DNA of 6,885 bases, from the NCBI GenBank assembly GCA_022451835.1, contig JAKUNX010000096.1, forward strand, positions 1-6,885. Reading direction: 5' to 3'. The DNA comes from Candidatus Poseidoniaceae archaeon. Lineage in GTDB: Archaea > Thermoplasmatota > Poseidoniia > Poseidoniales > Poseidoniaceae. Shown here piece after piece: positions 1 to 6,377 of the stretch. Position numbers and translations under genes: made by a program. The notes beneath the pieces were generated by a model that had not been told where the DNA came from, did not search any database, and saw only the letters and a list, made by a program, of their open reading frames with translations. The stretch's first letter is position 1. Each line of letters starts with the position of its first letter.

Positions 1-1286
1 ATGGTAATTTCATTGCTTGCATCCTAAGAGAGACTTGTGAAGAGCTTGGAGTTGCGCCAAATGGTGATCACGTAATTTCTATAGATGAGAGTGCTAGGTT
101 CGATGTAATCAAAGATAAAGCCAATTGGTTACCTCATGCTGAGGATTGTAACATTCCAGTAAATATTGACAATATCAATATCTTAGGCCATCGGATAACT
201 CCGCCATTTGGACCAGTTCAGTTCGATAATGCCTTCATTCATTTTCACTGTGGAGATTGGCAAAGTGTTCCAGAGTTCGATCTTGAACCGCAAACCGAAT
301 TTGATGAAATAATGTGGGCAAGGCCGCAAGATATTCTTGCTCGCTGGTCAAACCATGAAATCAAGGTTGCACCTCCGGTAATATCTGTGCTCATGGAAAT
401 AATTAGAGTTCTCGAATTCTCCAACGATGATATGGTTGAGGCTGCACAAAATATCTCGAACAGACAACCTGGGCGCCAGTCAATTCTGTTTGCCTATGGG
501 GTTGAAGTTGTGCCAATAAGAACCGTAACCTTACCCCCTGCTGACCACACTAATTGTTACTTGGTAGGTGATCCTGAAGGCGACTTCATCATTGTCGACC
601 CTGCAGTACGCTACCGAGAAGATATGGAGAATCTTGCAGAAGCGGTTGAACGACATAATGGTCAGCCAATTGCTATTGCATTTACCCATTCACACGGCGA
701 CCATCTTGCTGATATGGATTTACTAAGCGAAGCCTTTGATTTACCAGTCTGGGGTAGTGAATACACTTCAAGAAGTGTTGATTGCGACCGAATTTTAGTT
801 GATGGAGAAATTCTCCAATTGGGTGATCAAGCATGGCAGATTCTAATCACTCCAGGTCATCATCCAGGTCATACTTGTTTCTTGAGTGATGCAGGATTAG
901 TGGCTGGCGACATGTTGGCTGGTTTTGGCACAATTTTGATTCCACCTGCAACCGGGGATATGGACGTTTACCTTGAGCAACTTGCAAGACTTAGAGATCT
1001 AAAGCCGTATCTCGCATTCCCAAGTCACGGACCGGTTATTGCTCTGCCAGAAAAGAAATTCAACTATTACATCAAGCATCGCAGTGCCCGGCATGACAAG
1101 GTATTGCAAGCTGTTACTGATGGCTTTAGAAATGTCTCAGAGATTGCCGTAAAGGCATATGAAGATACGCCAGATGCTCACCCAGGCCTTGCAAGAGACC
1201 AAACATTAGCGCATCTATTGTCACATCAAAGACAGGGTAAGTTATCTCAAGATTCTAATGGCAATTGGCATGCAAGCATTGATTGA
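1..1286 (+). CDS. NUDT19-like Nudix / LACTB2-like MBL-fold hydrolase fusion (5' partial)
   Basis: The frame is open from base 3 to the TGA at 1284-1286, giving 427 full residues with the start left of the window. Visible residues 9-17 read RETCEELGV, the second half of a Nudix box. Residues 60-135 (ITPPFGPVQFDNAF, a Trp-Ala-Arg-Pro segment, then APPVISVLMEI) follow the pattern of the NUDT19 branch, known for CoA and other nucleotide diphosphate hydrolysis. From about residue 165 a metallo-beta-lactamase fold begins: THSHGDH (metal ligands H229, H231, D233, H234), TPGHHPGH (H286), AGD (D303) and SHGP (H342). The tail, about 345-427, matches the winged-helix end of LACTB2-type hydrolases, some of which are endoribonucleases. 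The internal ATG at 312 falls inside the Nudix domain and is not the start. Both active sites could work; the substrates are unknown. The Nudix glutamate expected eight residues before the Arg is Gly here, though an insertion in the box could move it off-window. Domain calls are firm; substrate is inference. Confidence 0.85.
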   Translation, partial: GNFIACILRETCEELGVAPNGDHVISIDESARFDVIKDKANWLPHAEDCNIPVNIDNINILGHRITPPFGPVQFDNAFIHFHCGDWQSVPEFDLEPQTEFDEIMWARPQDILARWSNHEIKVAPPVISVLMEIIRVLEFSNDDMVEAAQNISNRQPGRQSILFAYGVEVVPIRTVTLPPADHTNCYLVGDPEGDFIIVDPAVRYREDMENLAEAVERHNGQPIAIAFTHSHGDHLADMDLLSEAFDLPVWGSEYTSRSVDCDRILVDGEILQLGDQAWQILITPGHHPGHTCFLSDAGLVAGDMLAGFGTILIPPATGDMDVYLEQLARLRDLKPYLAFPSHGPVIALPEKKFNYYIKHRSARHDKVLQAVTDGFRNVSEIAVKAYEDTPDAHPGLARDQTLAHLLSHQRQGKLSQDSNGNWHASID

Positions 1287-1300
1287 TAGCATTCCCTAGC

Positions 1301-2326
1301 ATGGACATGCCTCGCAGATTAGTTATTACCAAAGCAGGTTCACCATCAGTTCTTGATGTCATTGAAATGGCTATGCCTAAACCAAATGAAGGTGAGGTTT
1401 GTATCGAGGTTCATTATGCAGGAATCAACTTTGCCGATACGCTAATGAGACTTGGTTTGTATCAGCCAAGACCGCCATTCCCATTTACTCCTGGTTACGA
1501 AGTAAGCGGTACAATTCATTCAGTAGGTAAAGGAGTGACAGATTTTGAGGTTGGTCAAAGGGTAGTAGCGGGTATGCAGAATGGAGGCCAAGCTAGCCAC
1601 GTTATTGCAGTTACTTCACGAGTTATTCCATTACCCGATGAAATGTCATTAGAAAAAGCTGCATCAATGCCAGTCACCTATATCACTGCACATCACATGT
1701 TGCACCATTTAGGTAATCTAAAATCGACCGATTCCGTACTGATTCATGGCGGTGCTGGAGGCGTTGGTACCGCAGCCTTACAATTATGCCAATGGGCTGG
1801 AGTAAGCAAGGTTTGGGCAACTGCTTCAGGTCACAAAGCAGATGTCATCAAAAAATTCGGTGGAATTCCAATTGATAGGCACAAGCAAGATTTCGTTGAG
1901 ATTATCAAGCGAGAAACCGATGGAAGGGGTGTTGACCATATCCTTGACCCAATTAGTGGCGAGAATCTCAAGCGCAGTCTGAAAGTTTTGGCCATGGGCG
2001 GTAAAGTCTACACCTTCGGCATGTCTGCTGCGGCTCCTTCATCAAAGCGTTCGTTGGTCAAAGCCTACTTTGCTTGGCGGAAAACTCCAAAACTTGATCC
2101 TCTCAAAATGATGTCTCGTAATCAAGGCATATTCGGTGTACACATGGGAACATGGAATGATGAAGCAGTAATTGCCAAGCAACTGAATCGCATTGTTGAA
2201 GGAATCAACCAAGGCGTATTAGACCCTGTAATTGATTCAATATTCCCTGTTGAAGATGCTGCTAAGGCTCATCAGCATATTCATGATGCTAAGAACATCG
2301 GTAAAGTTCTGTTAAGTTTCAAGTAG
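1301..2326 (+). CDS. VAT1-like zinc-free medium-chain dehydrogenase/reductase (quinone oxidoreductase family)
   Basis: The 341-residue product is a full-length MDR protein, probably a cytosolic NADPH-dependent reductase of quinones or other activated carbonyl or enone substrates. Residues 1-125 form the GroES-like domain (AGINFADTLMRLGLY, then PFTPGYEVSGTI). The nucleotide-binding Rossmann motif HGGAGGVG sits at 149-156. The four-cysteine structural zinc lobe is absent, as in the QOR branch. The C-terminal half (LDPISG, KVYTFGMS, NQGIFGVHMG, a final NIGKVLLSF) resembles VAT1-type members more than classical QOR. The ATG at 1301 is chosen because it gives the usual short N-terminus before RRLVITKAG; a TTG at 1283 would add six residues and overlap the upstream stop. 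There is no Shine-Dalgarno. It lies 14 bases after the Nudix-MBL gene, so the two are probably co-transcribed. The substrate cannot be read from sequence. Confidence 0.88.
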   Translation: MDMPRRLVITKAGSPSVLDVIEMAMPKPNEGEVCIEVHYAGINFADTLMRLGLYQPRPPFPFTPGYEVSGTIHSVGKGVTDFEVGQRVVAGMQNGGQASHVIAVTSRVIPLPDEMSLEKAASMPVTYITAHHMLHHLGNLKSTDSVLIHGGAGGVGTAALQLCQWAGVSKVWATASGHKADVIKKFGGIPIDRHKQDFVEIIKRETDGRGVDHILDPISGENLKRSLKVLAMGGKVYTFGMSAAAPSSKRSLVKAYFAWRKTPKLDPLKMMSRNQGIFGVHMGTWNDEAVIAKQLNRIVEGINQGVLDPVIDSIFPVEDAAKAHQHIHDAKNIGKVLLSFK

Positions 2327-2357
2327 ATTTCAATAAGCGTGATTCATCCAGTAGTAT

Positions 2358-2364
2358 GAGGCGG
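2358..2364 (+). promoter_or_regulatory. Probable ribosome binding site (GAGGCGG)
   Basis: A purine-rich GAGGCGG lies with its GAGG core seven bases before the ATG at 2369. It supports that ATG over the second one at 2381, and suggests translation of the RqcH-like gene from a shared message, because the gap to the upstream gene is only 42 bases. Other starts in this window show no such motif. Confidence 0.45.
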
Positions 2365-2368
2365 TAAT

Positions 2369-4540
2369 ATGAAGGCCAACATGAGCGGTTTTGACCTACG
2401 AGCAATCGTTGGTGAACTGAGTCAGTATGTTGGCGCTTATGTTAAGAAATCATACATGCCGCATTACGAGCAAATTGTTTTGCGAATTAATCCCAAAGAA
2501 AGCAATCAGTTTGACTTAGTTATTGTTAGAGGCTCAAGAGTTTACACTTCTAATCGCGACCGACCAATGCCGCAAACCCCACCACCGTTTGCTATGGTTT
2601 TGCGTAAATATCTGAAAAATGCCCGCATGACTGCAGTAAGGCAACTTGGTTTTGATCGAGTTTTAGCGTTAGATTTTGATACTAAATTTGGTGAAATGCA
2701 TCTATATGTTGAAGTTTTTAGAGAGGGTAACATCATTTTGGTTGATAGTGAAGGAATCATCATTCAGCCGCTGACTCATGCTAAATATTCAGGGCGTGTC
2801 TTGAAAAAAGGTGTGGAATATTCACCGCCACCACCAGCCTCAGACCCTCATGATTTTGATGAAGCAGCATTACAGGAAATTTTTGACAATTCTGACCGCG
2901 ACCTTGTAGCGACCCTTGGTGGCAAGGCAAATCTTGGTGGCACACATGCGAATGCAGTTTGCTCATTAGCAGGTTATGAACCCAATTTAGCAACTTCTGA
3001 TGTTGACGTCAAGAAGGTCCATCAAGCATTGATGCAATTACTCGATGGTCTTGCTAGCGATGCTAAAGGCTATGTTATTCTCAAGACAGATGGAGAACAA
3101 AGCGTTGATCAGCTCCAAGAATTAGCCAATCAGCAAGTAGATGGGGCTGAGCGAGACAAATTCTTGCAGCATTATGCTAATGAGGCTTCACCAACCTTAC
3201 TTCCAGCACATGAAGGTAAAGCAGTAATTGAATTTGATAATTTGTGTCAGGCAGTCGATGCGTGGCAAGGTTCTCACGATGCCGGTGCGCTAGCACGTCG
3301 TGAAGCAGAAAAGTTAGACATTGCATCACCCGGAAGAGGCTTTTCTACTGAAGTAGAAAAATTGGAGCGAAGACAAGCACAACAGGAAAAGGCACTATCT
3401 GGCTTTGCTAAAAAAATTGAGAAGCAGCAAATGATTGGCCATACCATACAAAATAATTGGACACATGTCGAAAGTCTGCTTGCTCAAATCAAAGAATCAG
3501 TTGAGAAAAATGGCTGGAAAGAAACACAAAAGATGGCGAAACAAATTCCTTGGATTGTTTCTATGAATCCAGCTGACCGGACATTCAATACGATATTGCC
3601 TGACGATGAAGGCGAGCCCAAAGGCATGCAAGCAATGCTGAGATTGGATGAAACAGTTCATCAAAACGCGCAACATTTCTTTGAAACTGCTCGCAAGCAG
3701 AAAGCCAAAACCAAAGGTGCTACCGATGCTTTAGAGGAAACCAATGTCTATCTTAAGCGGGCAAAAAAGAAGGAAGTCAAGGCCAAGGAAAGCGGTCGCT
3801 TAAGCAAAGTCAAACGCAGTAAGCGGTTATGGTTTGAGAATCATCGTTGGTCGATGACTACTGGAGGCCATTTGTTGGTTGGTGGCAAAGATGCTAAGGG
3901 CAATGATGCTATTGTCAAGAAACATCTCTCAGGCTTGGACATGTATCTTCACGCAGATATTCATGGCGCTCCAAGTTGTAGCCTAAGAGCATCACAAGGA
4001 TTCGTTGTTGATGAACATAGACCAGGCCATATTCCAGACGATATTCCCACATTCAAATTGGTTGACAAACTTGATGATGAGCAAATCAATGATGATAAAT
4101 TAACCGAAGCCGCAACTTTAGCCCTATGTTGGAGTCGTGCGTGGGCTAGTGGTGGAGGCCATGGTACAGTATTTGCCGTTAAGCCCGCTCAGGTTTCAAA
4201 GACCGCGCAGACTGGAGAATATGTTGGTAAAGGTGCATTCATTGTTAGAGGACAGCGTCAGTGGTTTAGAGACTTAGACGTGAGATTGGGTATAGGAATC
4301 ATTGCCATTAATGGAGTTCCTTTGTTGATGAGTGGTATGCCTGATATGATACGCAATATGTGTCCAAGACACGCAATATTGAGTCCAGGGATCTCTAAGA
4401 AAGACAAACTCGCTAATCGAATCTACAAGAATACTGGAATTTCAACAGATGAAATACTTGCAGTATTGCCAGGATCTTGTGATATATTGGAGGATGAAGG
4501 AATTTTCACTCCTCCGAAAGTTTTTGCTGAAGAAGAATAA
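2369..4540 (+). CDS. rqcH: Archaeal RqcH/NEMF (Tae2) homologue, NFACT family ribosome quality-control protein
   Basis: The 723-residue product has the NFACT layout. NFACT-N covers about 1-150, starting MSGFDLRAIVGEL and carrying the Asp-Arg pair D96-R97 in LGFDRVLALDFD; the matching pair in bacterial RqcH is needed for tRNA handling. An HhH-like region spans about 165-225. A long charged coiled-coil segment runs about 305-475. NFACT-R (DUF814) covers about 485-600, with KRLWFENHRWSMTTGGHLL, LVGGKDAKGNDAIVKKHL and LHADIHGAPS, followed by VKPAQVSKTAQTGEY. Family members bind the obstructed large ribosomal subunit with peptidyl-tRNA and, in bacteria and eukaryotes, add C-terminal Ala or Ala/Thr tails that mark the stalled chain. 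Older annotations call them fibronectin-binding proteins. No NFACT-C follows, as is usual in archaea. The frame is complete and no key motif is missing. The symbol follows the bacterial orthologue; tailing activity here is inferred. Confidence 0.93.
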   Translation: MKANMSGFDLRAIVGELSQYVGAYVKKSYMPHYEQIVLRINPKESNQFDLVIVRGSRVYTSNRDRPMPQTPPPFAMVLRKYLKNARMTAVRQLGFDRVLALDFDTKFGEMHLYVEVFREGNIILVDSEGIIIQPLTHAKYSGRVLKKGVEYSPPPPASDPHDFDEAALQEIFDNSDRDLVATLGGKANLGGTHANAVCSLAGYEPNLATSDVDVKKVHQALMQLLDGLASDAKGYVILKTDGEQSVDQLQELANQQVDGAERDKFLQHYANEASPTLLPAHEGKAVIEFDNLCQAVDAWQGSHDAGALARREAEKLDIASPGRGFSTEVEKLERRQAQQEKALSGFAKKIEKQQMIGHTIQNNWTHVESLLAQIKESVEKNGWKETQKMAKQIPWIVSMNPADRTFNTILPDDEGEPKGMQAMLRLDETVHQNAQHFFETARKQKAKTKGATDALEETNVYLKRAKKKEVKAKESGRLSKVKRSKRLWFENHRWSMTTGGHLLVGGKDAKGNDAIVKKHLSGLDMYLHADIHGAPSCSLRASQGFVVDEHRPGHIPDDIPTFKLVDKLDDEQINDDKLTEAATLALCWSRAWASGGGHGTVFAVKPAQVSKTAQTGEYVGKGAFIVRGQRQWFRDLDVRLGIGIIAINGVPLLMSGMPDMIRNMCPRHAILSPGISKKDKLANRIYKNTGISTDEILAVLPGSCDILEDEGIFTPPKVFAEEE

Positions 4541-4675
4541 CTAGTCTATAGCAAATTGCATGGATGTACAATCAGCACATATGCCGCTCGCATTTATAGT
4601 TCCTTTTTCAAGTCTTAAACAACTAGAACAATAGCCACCGCTTAGTCGAATTGTGGCTTTTTTTACACTCTGCAT
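4541..4675 (-). CDS. 44-residue double-CxxC putative zinc-ribbon miniprotein
   Basis: Read on the minus strand from the ATG at 4675-4673 to the TAG at 4543-4541, this frame gives 44 residues. Two CxxC knuckles, C16-SS-C19 (GGYCSSCLRLEKG) and C33-AD-C36 (SGICADCTS), are separated by 13 residues, the layout of a treble-clef or zinc-ribbon mini-domain. The N-terminus is basic (MQSVKKATIRLSGG), which would suit nucleic-acid or ribosome contact. Chance is unlikely to place four cysteines in paired knuckles within a complete short frame, but no homologue was checked. Its stop begins at the base after the stop of the RqcH-like gene, so the two converge with no gap. No Shine-Dalgarno is seen; a weak A-rich stretch lies about 27 bases upstream. 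The function is unknown; a zinc-binding accessory factor is a guess. Confidence 0.6.
   Translation of the reverse strand: MQSVKKATIRLSGGYCSSCLRLEKGTINASGICADCTSMQFAID
4633..4664 (+). terminator. Stem-loop plus T tract, probable terminator of the RqcH-like transcript
   Basis: AGCCAC (4633-4638) pairs with GTGGCT (4653-4658) around a 14-base loop and is followed directly by six more T bases to 4664. On the plus strand this looks like an intrinsic terminator about 90 bases after the RqcH-like stop. Archaeal termination relies mostly on the T tract, so the hairpin may be incidental. The element lies inside the minus-strand CxxC gene, where the same bases encode Lys-Lys-Ala-Thr. Confidence 0.45.
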
Positions 4676-4727
4676 GAACTAAGTTGTGCTTCCAACCGTT
4701 TTGAAGGCTTGTTAATGCCTCAAAGCA

Positions 4728-4740
4728 TGATATTTTGTAT
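4728..4740 (+). promoter_or_regulatory. Putative TATA-like element for the small two-helix membrane protein
   Basis: The AT-rich TGATATTTTGTAT is centred near 4735, about 27 bases before the ATG at 4762. That is the archaeal TATA-to-start distance and fits a leaderless transcript. It also favours ATG 4762 over the TTG at 4735, which lies within the element. No BRE was confidently recognised. Confidence 0.35.
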
Positions 4741-4761
4741 GAAAAGCAATACCGCTTTGAC

Positions 4762-5037
4762 ATGGAAGAGCAAAAGTTGTCAGTTTTTGCCCGACTTTCT
4801 AAGTCTCCAGCATTTCGCTCGCTGATGCTATTTTCAGCCTTTAGAGCCGTATACGGCATGGGTATTCTGATTGTTACTTATTTCATTGCAACTAGTGATA
4901 ATGTTCCAATCTGGACCTCAATCATATTTTTGCTGTTTTCTATGGTATTCTCTCGAATTCTGTTCAAATTTATCAAGAAAAAGTGGGCCAAGGGCGAGGA
5001 TACTTCCAAGCCTATGGTACCAACGACCGTGATTTGA
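4762..5037 (+). CDS. Small two-helix membrane protein, hypothetical
   Basis: The 91-residue product starts with a soluble basic segment (MEEQKLSVFARLSKSPAFRS). A first membrane span follows at about 20-43 (FSAFRAVYGMGILIVTYFIA), a short loop SDNVP, a second span at about 49-70 (WTSIIFLLFSMVFSRILF), and a basic tail beginning KFIKKKWAKG. The positive charges at both ends predict N-in, C-in topology. I do not recognise the family and no catalytic motif is visible. ATG 4762 is chosen because a TATA-like box lies 27 bases upstream; an in-frame TTG at 4735 would add nine residues. The last 26 bases overlap the end of the convergent SDR gene. The hydrophobicity pattern makes a real gene likely; the function is unknown. 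Confidence 0.65.
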   Translation: MEEQKLSVFARLSKSPAFRSLMLFSAFRAVYGMGILIVTYFIATSDNVPIWTSIIFLLFSMVFSRILFKFIKKKWAKGEDTSKPMVPTTVI

Positions 5038-6057
5038 ATTCATCAACGGTATCTTTGATGCATTCATCTAATGGAATCCAATCCATACCGAGAATATCTG
5101 TCGCCTTTTGCGATGAAATATTTGAATCGCCACGGAAGAAACCTTTGACGGTCTTTCTTGTCATGTAACGTTTTTTACCTCGCAAACCGTTAAACCAATC
5201 AAATAATACAACAAGTGACATCATCGAACGAGGAATGCCACGTTTTGGTGCTTTACTTTTAGGATATAATCGCTTGATAGTTCGACAAACATCAACCAAA
5301 GTCAAATTTTTATGAGGTGCAAGAATAAATCTGCCTTCTGCCTCATCAACCTCATAGGCTCTTCTATGCGCTATTGCTACATCTCTTACATGGACGATTG
5401 ATAGAGGAAATTTTGGCGCCATTGGTACATTACCATTGATTATGTCAGGGAAGAAATCGACACTAGGAGTCGGATTGACAAACCCACCACCAATTACTGC
5501 ACTTGGGTTAATTACTCTTAGATCAATATCGAATTCTTTGGCCAACTCCCACGCTTTACGCTCACTATCTGTCTTGGCGATAATGTAAGGAGATGAGCGT
5601 TCAGTCTGCCAATCATCTTCAGTTTTCTCTCGCCCTTTGGGGTATTTCCAACAGCAGCAACACTTGAGGTATACACTACCCGTTTGATGCCAGCATCTCT
5701 TGCAGCAGTAAGTAAATGGGTTGTTCCTAACAAAGCGGTATCAATAATTAGACTTCCATCTTTGGTATTGGAATATATGGTTGCAGTATGGAATAGTGAA
5801 TCACAACCTTGAATCAGTTCAGCCCAGTTATCAGCATCTAGAATATCACCTTGAACAAGTTCAAGGCGTTCTTCAACACCTATTTCTTTGGCATGTTGAA
5901 TCACATGTTCAGTTTTAGAGGCATCATTTACATCTCTAACTGAGCCCTTGACATTGTAGCCATTTTTCAGCAGGTCTCTGACGATTTGATTACCAATGTG
6001 TCCGTTTACTCCAGTCACAAAAATAGTTTTTCCAATTGATTCTGGCTTACTCGGCAT
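5012..6057 (-). CDS. Extended SDR, dihydroflavonol-4-reductase-like NAD(P)-dependent reductase/epimerase, frameshifted
   Basis: The start is the ATG complementary to 6055-6057 and the stop the TAG at 5014-5012. As read, the frame breaks near 5633-5642: the 5' part ends early at 5518, and the 3' part continues one frame over. Adding one base restores a single 348-residue extended short-chain dehydrogenase. TGVNGHIG (15-22) is the Rossmann glycine motif; R41 after beta-2 suggests NADPH; GDILDA (70-75) and TSSVAAVG (130-137) follow. SPYIIAKTDSE holds the catalytic Y158 and K162. INPSAVIGG and IVHVRDVAIAH come next, and the C-terminus is family-typical. Relatives reduce carbonyls or epimerise sugars; the substrate is unknown. 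Because the catalytic Tyr/Lys lie in the region lost by the shift, the gene as written would be inactive. Everything else is intact, so a sequencing error or recent mutation is likelier than old decay. It diverges from the small membrane gene at 6122. Confidence 0.85.
5633..5642 (-). other. Frameshift site in the SDR gene (homopolymer tract CCCTTTGGGG)
   Basis: The plus-strand tract CCCTTTGGGG (CCCCAAAGGG in the gene sense) is where the SDR frame must change. One extra C, A or G anywhere in it gives the same protein, TPKGREKTEDDW, and opens the frame through to 5012. Without it the protein diverges to TPKGERKLKMIG and stops at 5518. Runs like this are typical spots for base-call or polymerase slippage errors. 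Confidence 0.8.
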
Positions 6058-6090
6058 TCAATCACTATTACTTTGTTGTTGTTTTTTGTT

Positions 6091-6098
6091 AAATATTT
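6091..6098. promoter_or_regulatory. Palindromic TATA-like box AAATATTT between divergent genes
   Basis: AAATATTT is its own reverse complement and sits in the only AT-rich gap between the divergent SDR and small membrane genes. Its centre is 27 bases before the plus-strand ATG at 6122, which fits leaderless transcription. It is 34-41 bases before the minus-strand ATG at 6057, leaving a leader of about ten bases. It could serve one or both directions; this is inference from spacing. Confidence 0.35.
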
Positions 6099-6121
6099 GT
6101 TTGTTATTAATCCTCATATTG

Positions 6122-6343
6122 ATGTATTACGCTAATTTCGCAAGTAACATGCCAGCCCAAAGCGTTGAAGAAGAGTTAGCAGAATTAGCTGCCCTTGTCG
6201 AAGAGGCTGAACGCTTAGGCTTTGACCCATGGCCGCCTGAAAAACCAGACCGTCCGTGGGCAAAGTGGGCGCTTGGCTCGTTCATGATAATCATGATGCT
6301 ATCCGCTGTATCAAAGGTTCTATTCCGCTTTGTCTCTATCTAA
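6122..6343 (+). CDS. Small one-helix membrane protein with acidic N-terminal helix, hypothetical
   Basis: From ATG 6122 the product is 73 residues; from the alternative ATG at 6149 it is 64, starting MPAQSVEEELAELA. It has an acidic, heptad-like amphipathic helix (VEEELAELAALVEEAERLG), a Pro/Trp-rich linker (FDPWPPEKPDRPWAKW), one membrane span (ALGSFMIIMMLSAVSKVLF) and a short basic end. This suits a cytosolic helix held at the membrane, perhaps binding a partner. No family is recognised. The frame is open further upstream to 5996, but that part runs antisense through the SDR start and was rejected. The 6122 start is favoured by the TATA-like box 27 bases upstream; 6149 remains possible. The stop TAA is the loop of a perfect hairpin, and the gene converges on the PGF-CTERM gene 32 bases further on. 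Confidence 0.6.
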   Translation: MYYANFASNMPAQSVEEELAELAALVEEAERLGFDPWPPEKPDRPWAKWALGSFMIIMMLSAVSKVLFRFVSI

Positions 6344-6377
6344 GATAGAGTACTTCTGCTACAATAGAGACTGTTTT
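6332..6377 (+). terminator. Alternative hairpins and T tract between convergent genes
   Basis: CTCTATC (6334-6340) pairs perfectly with GATAGAG (6344-6350), with the TAA stop codon as the three-base loop. The same left arm, as GTCTCTAT (6332-6339), can instead pair with ATAGAGAC (6364-6371), after which TGTTTT follows. The second form looks like a plus-strand terminator. The pairings are exact in the sequence; a termination role is inferred. Confidence 0.4.

Noticed and set aside
312..314. ATG 312 as the start of the MBL-fold gene
   Set aside because: The same frame is open to the window edge and the upstream residues carry a Nudix box and NUDT19-type pattern; ATG 312 encodes an internal Met in that domain.
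1283..1300. TTG 1283 as the start of the oxidoreductase
   Set aside because: It adds six residues not expected for the family and overlaps the preceding stop; ATG 1301 gives the usual N-terminus.
2542..2993. Two minus-strand frames of about 70 codons inside the RqcH-like gene
   Set aside because: They are antisense to strongly conserved NFACT-N and HhH coding sequence and show no domain or motif.
4560..4637. 24-codon plus-strand frame after the RqcH-like gene
   Set aside because: It is short, has no motif or ribosome site, and is antisense to the CxxC coding frame.
4623..4859. 78-codon minus-strand frame
   Set aside because: It is antisense to the membrane protein, out of frame with the CxxC gene it overlaps, and has no recognisable domain.
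4983..5168. 61-codon plus-strand frame
   Set aside because: It lies antisense to the conserved C-terminus of the SDR and has low-complexity, non-protein-like composition.
5996..6121. N-terminal extension of the small one-helix protein back to 5996
   Set aside because: It runs antisense through the SDR Rossmann motif and start; the Leu/Cys-rich residues come from the AT-rich gap. ATG 6122 or 6149 is more credible.
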